A stretch of 29,955 bases of DNA from an uncultured Clostridia bacterium (GCA_910583755.1 CAJTZO010000030.1:1-29955), one strand, 5' to 3'; numbered from the stretch's first letter, positions 14,581-24,100 are shown. Notes: generated from the sequence alone by a model not told the origin. Numbers and translations are program-made.

Positions 14581-15373
14581 CACTTCTCAACAACAACTTG
14601 AGTATCTCAAAAAAGTAAAAAAAAGAAAAGCGCTTGTATGTAGTACACAATTATTTTTATTGATTGCCTTTTTTGTTCTTTGGGAAATTGCAGCACAAAA
14701 AAACTGGATTGACCCATTTTTATTTAGTCAACCCAGCAGAATGCTTGCTGCCATGGGAGACATGGCAAAAACAGGAATCCTTTGGAAACATATTGGTATT
14801 ACATTATATGAAACAGTCGTCGGATTTGTTTTAGGTACTATATTTGGTACATTAATTGCAATTCTCCTTTGGTGGAATCACTTTATTTCTGATGTTACAG
14901 AGCCTTACTTAGTTGTATTAAATTCTCTACCTAAAACAGCACTTGCACCTATTATTATTGTATGGCTTGGAAATAATATGACTTCTATTATTGCTACTGC
15001 TTTGATGACTTCCATTGTTGTTACCATTATGACAGTATTAAATGGTTTTTTGCATATTGATAGTGACAAAATAAAATTAATTCAAACGTTTGGCGGCACA
15101 AAAAAACAAGTTTTAACAAAAATTATTTTACCTGCTAGTGTTCCTACTATAATTAGTGCTTTAAAAATTAATGTAGGTCTTTCTTTTGTTGGTGTAATTG
15201 TTGGCGAATTTTTAGTAGCACAAGCAGGATTAGGTTATTTAATTGTATATGGTTCTCAAATTTTCAAACTGGATTGGGTCATGCTTTCTGTAATATTACT
15301 TGCTGTTATGGCAGCAATAATGTATCAAATGATTGTATTCTTAGAAAAAAAATTTTTAAAATGGCGTTCTTAA
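14564..15373 (+). CDS. ABC transporter permease, TauC/SsuC type
   Basis: The 269-residue inner-membrane subunit has about six membrane segments (first near residues 27-47, last near 238-260). The cytoplasmic EAA loop that docks on the ATPase is FGGTKKQVLTKIILPASVPT. The N-terminal FVLWEIAAQKNWIDPFLFSQPS block and PKTALAPIIIVWLGN are typical of the SsuC/TauC/ThiX group. Two starts are possible, 14564 and 14570, six bases apart, sharing AAGGAG. The genes overlap, so the pair is translationally coupled. No periplasmic-type binding lipoprotein lies on either side, so the solute cannot be guessed. Confidence 0.92.
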   Translation: MSMSHNTSQQQLEYLKKVKKRKALVCSTQLFLLIAFFVLWEIAAQKNWIDPFLFSQPSRMLAAMGDMAKTGILWKHIGITLYETVVGFVLGTIFGTLIAILLWWNHFISDVTEPYLVVLNSLPKTALAPIIIVWLGNNMTSIIATALMTSIVVTIMTVLNGFLHIDSDKIKLIQTFGGTKKQVLTKIILPASVPTIISALKINVGLSFVGVIVGEFLVAQAGLGYLIVYGSQIFKLDWVMLSVILLAVMAAIMYQMIVFLEKKFLKWRS

Positions 15374-15375
15374 TC

Positions 15376-15420
15376 AAAAAGCTGTCAAAAAAAGAGCATA
15401 AACTTTTTTGGCAGCTTTTT
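15376..15420. terminator. Bidirectional terminator between permease and SUKH genes
   Basis: AAAAAGCTGtCAAAAAA (from 15376) pairs with TTTTTTGgCAGCTTTTT (to 15420). A-runs and T-runs on both sides allow it to stop the permease transcript on plus and the 15425-15865 transcript on minus. Confidence 0.7.
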
Positions 15421-15424
15421 AAAT

Positions 15425-15865
15425 TCAATAGTTATTTAGATAAACATCTATACCTATTCCTTTTAATAATAAATCCTTAAGAGATTTTGAAATATATATT
15501 AACTCATCTTCATCTAAATCCCCAAAATCAACAAGATATAAACCGAATCCTTTTTTTCCATTTGCATATAAAAGTGCACTTCCCCCTCCATTATCACCAA
15601 TAGCAATTCCATTTGGAATATATCTTTGTATATGATAAGCAGGATTACATTCTAAACATCTATCTGCTCCCCAGATACTAAGACCAACATAACCATCATC
15701 CTCTTTGATGCTGATTTCTATTTCTTTTTCACGAACAATTTCAAAATACTCCTCTGGAATAGAAACAGCAGAAAAATCTTTTAAATTTTGAATAGCGTTT
15801 TGTGCGGATGCTTCCCCATAAAAATAAACTTTATACTTTTGATTGATTTCATCCAAAAAACTCAC
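15425..15865 (-). CDS. SMI1/KNR4 (SUKH) family protein, probable immunity protein
   Basis: The 146-residue protein matches the SUKH pattern in its second half: IPNGIAIGDNGGGSALLYAN, then a short strand pair GLYLVDFGDLDEDELIYIS and a final helix LKDLLLKGIGIDVYL. SUKH proteins are best known as immunity proteins against polymorphic or contact-dependent toxins; others regulate cell-wall genes in fungi. The start is GTG at 15865, with GGAGG about 10 nt upstream that lies inside the last codons (GGA GGA ATA TAA) of the gene before it, so the two are coupled. No toxin gene is in the window. Family call by pattern only. Confidence 0.75.
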   Translation of the reverse strand: MSFLDEINQKYKVYFYGEASAQNAIQNLKDFSAVSIPEEYFEIVREKEIEISIKEDDGYVGLSIWGADRCLECNPAYHIQRYIPNGIAIGDNGGGSALLYANGKKGFGLYLVDFGDLDEDELIYISKSLKDLLLKGIGIDVYLNNY

Positions 15866-15868
15866 TGA

Positions 15869-16267
15869 TTATATTCCTCCATTCTCTTGATAGTCTTCTA
15901 GTTCATATTGCAAAAAAGAAAGAAGGTCTTTATCTGCTGCTTCTATTTCAGTATGAGCTTCATGGTCCCATGAAGTAAAACTCAATCCGTCTGTATCTGG
16001 ATGATAGGAACACAGCCAAAAAGAAAAATAATTGTCCTGCCCAAAGAAAAACCAATCCGCTGGAAAAGAGGTTGATTCTTTTAATGCAGTCTCTAGTGAA
16101 AAAATTCTGCCAAATGGTAACTCTGCTTCTGAAACGGTTTTATAAAAATCATGTAGTGCAGCAGGAACCTTTTCTAATTCTTTTTCACATACATTATCTG
16201 AACAAAATGTAATATTACAAGGATAGTTCTTTTTTAGTTCTATAAAAAACTCTTTTATCTTATCCAT
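15869..16267 (-). CDS. SUKH-like (SMI1/KNR4) protein, probable immunity protein
   Basis: This 132-residue acidic protein has ELPFGRIFSLETALKES, then DWFFFGQDNYFSFWLC and FTSWDHEAHTEIEAADKDL, ending in a helix FLQYELEDYQ. The order of a Phe-Gly motif, an aromatic strand pair, a WDHE strand and a final helix fits the SUKH superfamily, although more distantly than its neighbour. It begins with ATG after a GGAG site and its stop is 3 nt from the next start. Two neighbouring but different SUKH genes are typical of immunity arrays that collect after toxin loci. Confidence 0.6.
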   Translation of the reverse strand: MDKIKEFFIELKKNYPCNITFCSDNVCEKELEKVPAALHDFYKTVSEAELPFGRIFSLETALKESTSFPADWFFFGQDNYFSFWLCSYHPDTDGLSFTSWDHEAHTEIEAADKDLLSFLQYELEDYQENGGI

Positions 16268-16286
16268 TTTTTCTCCTTATCAATAA

Positions 16287-16313
16287 CCCCCTCCATCAAA
16301 ACAATGGAGAGGG
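16287..16313 (-). terminator. Likely terminator of the chemoreceptor gene
   Basis: CCCCTCCAT (16288-16296) pairs with ATGGAGAGGG (16304-16313) with one bulge. On the minus strand the following bases are only moderately T-rich, so the terminator is weak, but the position just after the chemoreceptor stop is right. Confidence 0.5.
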
Positions 16314-16325
16314 CTAAATAATTTA

Positions 16326-18494
16326 TCAAATTTCATCATTGTAACTGCTTACATCTCTAATTTTAAACTGACCAACCATTTGCTTCATCATCTGTGCCTG
16401 ACCAGAAAGTTCTTCACTAGCAGCAGCACTTTGTTCTGCTGTTGCACTGTTTGTTTGAACAACGCTAGAAATTTGGTCCATACCAGAAGTTACTTGAGAA
16501 ATAGAGTTTGCTTGTTCTATGGTAGCAGTAGAAATTTTTTGAACCAATTCTACTACTTCATTGACACCTGCTACTGCATCTGAAAGATATTGTGCAGTAG
16601 TATCTGCAATTTTTGTGCCTTTATCTACCAAGCCCATAGAACGTTCAATTAAAGCAGCTGTATTTTTACTTGCTTCTGCACTTTTAGAAGCCAAATTTCT
16701 TACTTCATCCGCAACAACCGCAAATCCTTTTCCTGCATTGCCAGCACGAGCAGCCTCTACAGCAGCATTTAATGCTAAAATATTTGTTTGGAATGCAATA
16801 TCTTCTATGGTTTTAATAATTTTTCCAATTTCACTTGAACTTTGGCTAATTTCACGCATAGAATCAATCATCTGTGCCATTTGTTGGTTACTTTCTAACA
16901 TCTGTGTGCCAGAAGCTTCTGCTTTTTCATTGGCTGCTTTTGCATTGTCAGCTGTAGTCTGTACTTGGAAAGAAATATCATTAATGGTAGCTGCCAATTC
17001 TTGTACTGCGCTTGCTTGTTCTGTAGAACCTTGCGAAAGTGCCTGTGCACCAGCAGAAACCTGGTCACTTCCAGCAGAAACTTGGTCAGCAGAAATATTA
17101 ATTTGATTTAATGCAATACTTAATTTTTTATGTAATTTACGAACAGAAATTAAAATATTTTTAAAATCTCCTATATAATTTTCTTCTGCCTTTGTCCGGA
17201 CATTAAAATTCCCCTCTGCCATTTCACCAAGCAAATAGTCAATATCTGCTACAATCGTTCTTAAATTGTCCGTCATTGCTGCAAAAGTATTTGCAAGAAC
17301 ACCAATCTCATCTTCTGATGTAGCAATATCAAGATTCGCATCTAAGTGACCATGTGCAATATCTTTTGCTGCTACAACAATACCTTCCATTGGACTGAGA
17401 ATACGTCTTGAAAAAATAATAATAAGTATAATAATTAAAGTCAGAGCGATTGCAGAAAGTAATACCATCATAGAAGCAGTTCTTGTTACTGCTGCATTTG
17501 CCTCTGAAAGATTAATGCCAATCAAAGACCACCATATTTCTCCAGCTGCATTAATTGGAGTATAAAAGCGAATTACCTTTCTACCATCTTCTCTTGTTGC
17601 TGTTGTATTAAATGCTTCTCCTAATGCCATATTTTCTTTTATAAATGATAATTCGTCTGGGTCTGGTGTAAAGTTTTCCAATCTTTTCCCAATATCATTT
17701 ACACTTTCACTATCATATACAACCAAACCATTATGATTATAAATGGTACAATACATACTAGGAAAATCCTCATGTTTGGAATTTACTTTATCAAAATTTG
17801 ATACATTAACATCTACAGTAATTACTCCAATAGCATTGTTATCTTGTAAAAGTGGAGCAGCATATGTTACCACTTTTGTTCCTTCATAATCATAAGGTTC
17901 TGTTACAAGAGCTTCTTTTGTAGTCAATGCATTTTTATAGTAACTTTCCTGAGAATAGGTACTATACTCTCCAAAAGGTTTCACTGGTTCATTTGCAGTT
18001 TTTTCACTTACATAAAATGCATAATTTTCCATATCACTTTGGAAAGCATAAGGCTCAAACAAAGCACCAACTCCAGCAATATCTTTATTATATAGCACTG
18101 CATTACGAGCTGTTTCCCGAAGATAAAGTTCAATATCATAATTTAGTGGTGTAATAATACTTCCATAAATAGAACTAATAGAAATTGCAATGGCCTCTGA
18201 AGTAGTAGGAATGGTTGATTGTACAGGGTCAGAACCATTTTCCGAATACATTGTTTCATAATAATTTTCCATGTCTACAGCAACAGATTCTGCTGCATCA
18301 AAAATTTGCTGAATCTGTATTGCATTTGACCTTGACAGAGCAGTTAATTCTCCAAAGGTGGTGCTGGAAATAGATTTTTTTACCATTGAAATCGTCGTCA
18401 TAATCAATATAACAAATATCAATGTTAAAGTTCCACCAATGGTCACTGCAAGTTTAGATGAAAGCTTTAGTTTTCTTAACATATCTTTTAGCAT
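16326..18494 (-). CDS. Methyl-accepting chemotaxis protein with dCache sensor
   Basis: The 722-residue receptor has TM1 (about 16-38), a long extracellular double-Cache-like sensor (about 40-335, with YYKNALTTKEALVTEPY and VVTYAAPL, the usual ligand-pocket region), TM2 (about 343-363) and a HAMP domain (SRRILSPMEGIVVAAKDIAHG). A second HAMP-like stretch (LLGEMAEGNFNVRT) precedes a long coiled-coil signalling domain. The hairpin tip that binds CheA and CheW is DIAFQTNILALNAAVEAARAGNAGKGFAVVADEVR-like and complete. It should cluster at the pole and signal to CheA. The ligand is unknown; dCache receptors often sense amino acids or organic acids. GGAGGAG precedes the start. No che genes are nearby. 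A near-perfect promoter drives it alone. Confidence 0.95.
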   Translation of the reverse strand: MLKDMLRKLKLSSKLAVTIGGTLTLIFVILIMTTISMVKKSISSTTFGELTALSRSNAIQIQQIFDAAESVAVDMENYYETMYSENGSDPVQSTIPTTSEAIAISISSIYGSIITPLNYDIELYLRETARNAVLYNKDIAGVGALFEPYAFQSDMENYAFYVSEKTANEPVKPFGEYSTYSQESYYKNALTTKEALVTEPYDYEGTKVVTYAAPLLQDNNAIGVITVDVNVSNFDKVNSKHEDFPSMYCTIYNHNGLVVYDSESVNDIGKRLENFTPDPDELSFIKENMALGEAFNTTATREDGRKVIRFYTPINAAGEIWWSLIGINLSEANAAVTRTASMMVLLSAIALTLIIILIIIFSRRILSPMEGIVVAAKDIAHGHLDANLDIATSEDEIGVLANTFAAMTDNLRTIVADIDYLLGEMAEGNFNVRTKAEENYIGDFKNILISVRKLHKKLSIALNQINISADQVSAGSDQVSAGAQALSQGSTEQASAVQELAATINDISFQVQTTADNAKAANEKAEASGTQMLESNQQMAQMIDSMREISQSSSEIGKIIKTIEDIAFQTNILALNAAVEAARAGNAGKGFAVVADEVRNLASKSAEASKNTAALIERSMGLVDKGTKIADTTAQYLSDAVAGVNEVVELVQKISTATIEQANSISQVTSGMDQISSVVQTNSATAEQSAAASEELSGQAQMMKQMVGQFKIRDVSSYNDEI

Positions 18495-18563
18495 AATTAC
18501 GTTTCTCCTCCTATATTTATTAAGTATAAAAAGTAAATGACAAACTTTTTATCTATTACTTTT

Positions 18564-18591
18564 ATTATACAACGCTGAGAATTATTGTCAA
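18564..18591 (-). promoter_or_regulatory. Consensus sigma-A promoter of the chemoreceptor gene
   Basis: On the minus strand TTGACA (18586-18591) and TATAAT (18564-18569) both match consensus exactly, with a 16-bp spacer. The leader is about 65 nt. It does not look like a sigma-28 promoter, the usual type for chemotaxis genes. Confidence 0.75.
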
Positions 18592-18903
18592 TAAAGTAAA
18601 GACTAAAAATACAAAAAGCAGTTATTTTTTAATGGATAATATGGTAAAAAATGTGTATTTCATACTGAATAATTTGCAAATATGATAAAAATTTTTTATA
18701 AAAAAGCACCTAAAAATGGTACTAATTAACTATTTTTATCACCCTTTTTATTATTTATTTTGTTTCTTCCTTATTTTAAATCTATCAAAAATTTATTTTA
18801 TACTATAAAAATATTGTTTCATAATCTATTTTTAATTGTCCCAAAAACTTGTAATCTATTAAAATTTCTACCTCTTTTTCAGAAAATTTTTACAACAAAT
18901 CTA
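18592..18903. other. AT-rich divergent intergenic region
   Basis: About 310 nt between the two divergent promoters, very AT-rich, with no reading frame, no clear hairpin and no recognised operator. I see nothing in it beyond possible weak UP-element-like A/T tracts. Confidence 0.4.
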
Positions 18904-18932
18904 TTGACAGAAAAATAAAAAAATGTTAAATT
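18904..18932 (+). promoter_or_regulatory. Promoter of tetR
   Basis: Perfect TTGACA (18904-18909), followed after 16-17 bp by TTAAAT or TAAATT (18926-18932). The transcript would start inside or just after the tandem operator. Confidence 0.6.
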
Positions 18933-18960
18933 TGAATCAATTCAAATTGAATGGATTCAA
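18932..18960 (+). promoter_or_regulatory. Tandem palindromic operator, probably for the TetR regulator
   Basis: Two perfect 6-2-6 palindromes, TTGAATCAATTCAA (18932-18945) and TTGAATGGATTCAA (18947-18960), share the form TTGAAT-NN-ATTCAA and have their centres 15 bp apart. They overlap the -10 end and the likely start of tetR transcription. Two adjacent sites one and a half helical turns apart are common for TetR regulators that bind as two dimers, so autoregulation of tetR and control of the efflux genes is the likely role. Confidence 0.75.
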
Positions 18961-18982
18961 ATTTAAAAAGGAGGTGCATTTT

Positions 18983-19618
18983 ATGAAAAGGCTAAAACAA
19001 GACAAACAAAAAGAAATCATGGACACAGCATTACAGCTATTTTTAGAAAAAGGCTATGAAAAAACTTCCATCAAAGATATTACAGAAAAAATGAACATCG
19101 CCGCTGGATTATTTCATTATTATTTTGACTCTAAAGAAGATGTTTTGATAAAGTGTGCTTTATTAAATAGTGAAATTTTAACAGAAGAATTGAAACTAGA
19201 AACTTTTTTTGAAGGAAAAGGCAATGCAGTAGAAAAAATTAATCTATTAATGAGTCAGGTGCTTCATAATGTAGCAGAAAGAAATAAAATTATCAAAGAT
19301 ACTACAAAAATAAGTGAAACACTTTTACTAGACCGTATTATGTATATTACACTAGATATTATTATCAAAAAATTAGTAGAATTTATTGAAGAAGGAAATC
19401 AAGAACAAATTTTTGACTGCCCTTATCCGCAACAGACAGCAGAACTTTTTGTATATGGCTTGGAAAGGTTATTTCGAAAAGAAAAAGAAAGAAACGAATG
19501 CTCTAAAGATATGTTATTAAATGAATATTTTTTACAAAATCAGAATAAATTTGCAAAGATGTTTCGTAATTTAGTTTGCATGAAGGGCAATTATTATTTT
19601 CAATTTGATGAAAAATAA
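18983..19618 (+). CDS. TetR family transcriptional regulator
   Basis: The 211-residue regulator has the N-terminal helix-turn-helix typical of TetR: IMDTALQLFLEKGYEKTSIKDI followed by MNIAAGLFHYYFDSKEDVL. The C-terminal ligand and dimer domain is variable and helical. I chose the start at 18983 with AAGGAGG upstream; the longer frame from 18923 would run through the operator. It precedes the efflux lipoprotein and RND permease on the same strand, with 147 nt between. It most likely represses its own gene and the pump, released by a pump substrate. Confidence 0.93.
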   Translation: MKRLKQDKQKEIMDTALQLFLEKGYEKTSIKDITEKMNIAAGLFHYYFDSKEDVLIKCALLNSEILTEELKLETFFEGKGNAVEKINLLMSQVLHNVAERNKIIKDTTKISETLLLDRIMYITLDIIIKKLVEFIEEGNQEQIFDCPYPQQTAELFVYGLERLFRKEKERNECSKDMLLNEYFLQNQNKFAKMFRNLVCMKGNYYFQFDEK

Positions 19619-19706
19619 TAAACCAAATTATTTTAAAAAGTTGGGTAAAAAACTTTACTGAAAAAACTAATATTAATATTTTTAAAGAAACATAGTTTTA
19701 AAGTCC

Positions 19707-19741
19707 TTTTTCTTCCTTATCTTTTAAAAAAGGAAGAAAAA
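19707..19741 (+). other. 12-bp hairpin in the tetR-efflux gap
   Basis: TTTTTCTTCCTT (19707-19718) pairs perfectly with AAGGAAGAAAAA (19730-19741), 25 nt before the start of the efflux lipoprotein gene. No T-run follows on plus, so it is not a plain terminator. It may set the expression ratio of tetR to the pump, or belong to the dispersed palindromes. Confidence 0.45.
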
Positions 19742-19765
19742 CTTTTAAACAGGAGGGAAAGAAAT

Positions 19766-21154
19766 ATGAAGAAAGCAATTTCATTGGTGCTTTTTGCCGC
19801 TCTTCTAACAGGATGCAGCAATGTTAATGCAGCAGAAGAAAGCAGCAAAGCAGAAATAAGAACCGTTGGAGTCCAAACAGTAGAGGCAAATGGTTATGGT
19901 GACATTTTAACAGTCAGCGGAAATATTGTTCCCACCCATACAGTAAAAGCCTCTTTTAAAATTCCAGGTGTTTTACATAATGTAACTGTATCCGAGGGAG
20001 ACAAAGTGACAGCAGGACAAACCATTGCTTCTTTAGACAAAGTAGACTATAACATACAGGTAAAAGGAGCAGAAGCACTGAAATCTACTGCACAGGCACA
20101 AACTAGTGCTGCTGTCGCACAAAGAGAAGCTGCAACTGCTCAAAAAAATGCTGCTGCCATTGATATTGAAACAGCACAGCTACAATTAGAAACAGAAATT
20201 CCTACCAAAATTGAACAAGCAAAAGCACAATATGATTTAACAAAAGCAAGTTATGACAGAGTAAAAGTATTATATGAACAAGGTGTTGCCGCAAAAAGCC
20301 AATTTGATGAAATCAGTGCCAAGTTAACAGTAGATGAAAATACATATCAGCAGGCTTTAGATGCTAAAAGTATTGCAGAAAGCAAAATAAAATCAGCGCA
20401 GTCACAATTAAATGCAGCAGAAGCACAAATTAGTATGACAGATGCACAAGTTTCTGCTTCTAATGCACAAATCCAAGCTTCACAAGCGCAGCTTGATGCA
20501 GCAAAAACAAACTTAAGTGATACTATTCTAACAAGTCCTATCAATGGTGTTGTGCTACAAAAAGTGTCAGAAGCAGGAGAAACTGTTAGTGCAGGCTATC
20601 CCATTGTTGCCATAGGAGACATCAGCAATGTTTGGGCAGAAATTGGTGTAACAGATGAAACGGTCAATCGTCTTACAAAAGGACAGATGGCACAGGTTTA
20701 TATTTATGGTTTAGATGAATTTGTAACAGGTGTAGTAGATGAAATTAATTCTTTAGCAGACACTACAACAAGAACTTTCCCTGTGAAAATTAGAATCAAC
20801 AATACAGACGGAAAATTAAAACCGGGCATGGTTTGCCGTGCAGAAATTCCCATGGATAATGTAGAATCTATTTTTGTCCCTATTGATAGTGTCATTCATT
20901 TTGCAGAAGGTTCTGCTGTCTTTTTGTTGAATGAAGATAATTCCGTTCGTAAAACATCTGTTACAACAGGAGAAATTACAGGGGATAAAATACAAATTTT
21001 TTCAGGCTTACAAAGTGGTGATACCATTGTAACAAAAGGACAATTTACACTTCATGATGGTGATACCGTTCAAATAGAAGAAACGGAAGAAATAACACAA
21101 ACAGAAGAAATAGAAGAAATACAGGAAACAGAGGAGATGAATGCATCATGGTAA
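19766..21154 (+). CDS. RND efflux adaptor (membrane fusion protein), lipoprotein
   Basis: The 462-residue protein has a lipobox (LLTGC, Cys17), so it is anchored on the outside of the membrane. The lipoyl half-motifs (ASFKIPGVLHNVTVSEGDKV and later TSPINGVVLQKVSEAGETV) flank a long coiled-coil hairpin (about residues 85-245) very rich in Ala and Gln, and a beta-barrel plus membrane-proximal domain follows (VWAEIGVTDETV, KPGMVCRAEIP). The C-terminus is an acidic Glu/Thr/Gln/Ile repeat (about 435-460) that is unusual for the family. It should bridge or stabilise the RND permease. It overlaps the permease gene by 7 nt. Confidence 0.93.
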   Translation: MKKAISLVLFAALLTGCSNVNAAEESSKAEIRTVGVQTVEANGYGDILTVSGNIVPTHTVKASFKIPGVLHNVTVSEGDKVTAGQTIASLDKVDYNIQVKGAEALKSTAQAQTSAAVAQREAATAQKNAAAIDIETAQLQLETEIPTKIEQAKAQYDLTKASYDRVKVLYEQGVAAKSQFDEISAKLTVDENTYQQALDAKSIAESKIKSAQSQLNAAEAQISMTDAQVSASNAQIQASQAQLDAAKTNLSDTILTSPINGVVLQKVSEAGETVSAGYPIVAIGDISNVWAEIGVTDETVNRLTKGQMAQVYIYGLDEFVTGVVDEINSLADTTTRTFPVKIRINNTDGKLKPGMVCRAEIPMDNVESIFVPIDSVIHFAEGSAVFLLNEDNSVRKTSVTTGEITGDKIQIFSGLQSGDTIVTKGQFTLHDGDTVQIEETEEITQTEEIEEIQETEEMNASW

Positions 21155-24100
21155 AATGGAGTGTGGAGCATAAAAGTATTGTTATCCTTCTTACAGTTGT
21201 AACATTACTTTCAGGATTTTTATTATATGGAACTATGGAAAGGCAAGAAAATCCTACTGTAGCCAGCCCTATCGCTACCATTCGCTGTATTTATGGGGGT
21301 GCAAGTCCAGAAGATATTGAAAAATTGATTGTAAAACCCATTGAAAATAAAATTGGAGATATTGCAGAAATCAAAAAAATGGAAAGTTTTTGTATGGACA
21401 GTGTTGGTGTGATTAAAGTAACCTTAAAAGACTTAAGTGACAACGATATTCAAAAAATTTGGGATGATATGAAAGATGATATTGATAGTGTAGAAGCAAG
21501 TTTACCTTCTGATGCACAAAAGCCTGTTGTTGAAACTGATTTTACCAGTAGTTATGGTATTTTATTAGGCTTAACCTCCAAAGACTACACATATCAAGAT
21601 TTAAAAGATGTTGCAAATGAATTAAAAGACTTTTTAAAAGAAGATGATGGCGTAAAAGCCATTGACATCTTTGGAGAAGTAGGACAGCAAATTGAAATTA
21701 GTCTTGATATGGTAAAATTACAACAATATGGGATTACACCTACCAATATCGCAACTTTTTTAAAAGCAAGAAACGTTAATATTCCTGGTGGAAACTTAGA
21801 AATTTCCGGTACAAAAGTACCCATCCAAATTTCTGGAGAATATGAATCAATAGATGAAATTAAAAACACAATTGTAGGTGTTTCTACCAAAAACGGAACT
21901 CCAGTTTATTTAAAAAATGTTGCTGATGTTGTACAAAAAGAAGAAAAGGCAGAAAAGTTGGCAGAAGTTAACAATCAAAAAGCATTGATAATGGGTATCA
22001 AATATACAGATGGTCAAAATATGTTAGCCATCCAAGAAAGATTATACAAAGAGATAGAAATGTTTGAGCAAACACAGCTTTATGCAAATATGGAAATTGT
22101 CAAGTTGACAGACCAAGCAGATTTTGTAAAATCTTCTATTTCCTTATTCCAAGATAATTTAATTTCCGCTGTTATCTTAGTTGCTGTTGTGGTACTTATC
22201 ACAATGGGTATCAAAAGTGCAATTGTGGTATCTTTACCAATTCCTGTTGTAATTGCTATTGTATTTATTTATATGGTTTTAACAGAAATACCACTACATC
22301 AAGTATCAATTGCCTCTTTAATTATTTCTTTAAGTTTGTTGGTGGCAAATGGTATTGTGGCAAATGATAATATCAATGTTTATTTAGATAAAGGATACAG
22401 TAAAAAAGAGGCTTGTATCCAAGGAATTAAAGAAGTAAATATAGCAATTTTAACTTCTACTTTAACAACGGTTGCTTCTTTTTTACCACTTGCCATGATG
22501 CAAGGTAGTGCAGGTAAATTTGTAAAATCATTACCCATTCTTGTATCTGTAGCATTAGCAGGCTCATATTTAACTTCCCTAACTTTAGTACCTGCAACAG
22601 GATACTGGTTATTACAACCAAAAAGCCAACAAAAAAAAGGAACACTCAAAGAAAAACTAAAAAAAGCATTTCATATAGAAAAAATAGGACAAAGTATTTT
22701 AACTATCTATGCAAAATTATTACGAATTGCCTTAAAAATACCAAGATTGCTGATTCTTGTTTTTATTATAATTTTTGTATTAAGCGGCTTACTTGTTCCT
22801 TCTATGGGAATTCAAATTTTCCCACCAGCAGAACGTGACCAATATGCCTTAAATGTTATGGTGCAAGATGGTAGCAGCATGGAACATACTAAAGAAGTCA
22901 TGGAGGAAATTGGCAAATATTTAGAAAAAGATAGTTCTATTGATAATTATTCTGTTATGATAGGTGATGGTTACCCCAAATATTATGTTACTTTTACACC
23001 AAACCAATTAGATACAGCAAAAGCGCAATTTTTAATTAATGGAAAACTTTCTGACATCAATCGCATTGAAAAAGAATTAAATGAAAATATTCCCGGTGTT
23101 GTGGTAAATGCCAAGGAATTAGAAATTGGTATTCCTGTTACTTATCCAATTGAAATTAGAATTTCTGGACCAGAAATTGAAGTATTACGGAAAATTGGCG
23201 ATGATGTCAAAAATATGGTTTATCAAGTAGAAGGCGGTAAAAATGCTGAAGATGATTATGGATATTCTTCTAACAAATTAAAAGTAAAAGTAAATGAAGA
23301 AAAATCAAATATTGTAGGTGTTTCTAATTATGATGTAGCAACAACAGTTAGAATGGCTGTCAACGGCATTGAAGTATCAGAATTAAAACAAAAAGATATT
23401 GATGAAGACCCTTATCCTATTCATATTAAAATACCAGATAATGATAAAACAAAAAGGGAAGTATTAAATGATATTTATATTACCTCACAAGTAACTGGAC
23501 AAAATGTTCCTTTACCACAAATTGCAGATATTATCACAGAATCCTCTATGAACAAAATTGTAAGACGAGACGAAAAAAGAACATTAACAGTGGGATTGTT
23601 TGTAGAAGATGGTTATAATACTCAAACTGTTATGACGAACTGTCAAGAAGCATTAAAAGATTATGAAATACCAGAAGGATATAGTATTGTCTTTGGTGGA
23701 GAAAGTGAAGAAAACCGAGATACTTTTTCTTCTCTTGTTATTCCAACTTTGATTGCTATTGTTGGTATTTATTTAATCCTTGTGCTGGAATTTGGTGATA
23801 TTCGCCAACCATTAATTATTATGGGAACGATTCCCCTTTCTTTTATCGGTATTTTATGGGGATTAAAATTATTAAATTATCCTATTGGATTTATGGCACT
23901 TTTGGGAGCTATTAGCTTAATGGGTGTTGTAGTAAATAATGGTATTGTATTGTTAGATTACATCAACACTTTAATCAAAGATTATGATAACCCTGTAGAT
24001 GCTATTGTAGAAGCCTGCAAAACAAGATTGCGTCCTATTATGATTGGTATGATTACAACTGTAATTTCCTTGATACCATTAGCTTTGACAGGTGGTTTAC

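Noticed and set aside
16561..17106. Long plus-strand open frame of 181 codons inside the chemoreceptor gene
   Set aside because: It is antisense to the conserved signalling domain, lacks a ribosome site and has a composition that mirrors the real gene.
20080..20520. Repeated GCACAA/GCAGAA words that at first look like a repeat array
   Set aside because: They encode the Ala/Gln heptads of the adaptor coiled coil; there are no constant repeats with unique spacers, so it is not a CRISPR array.
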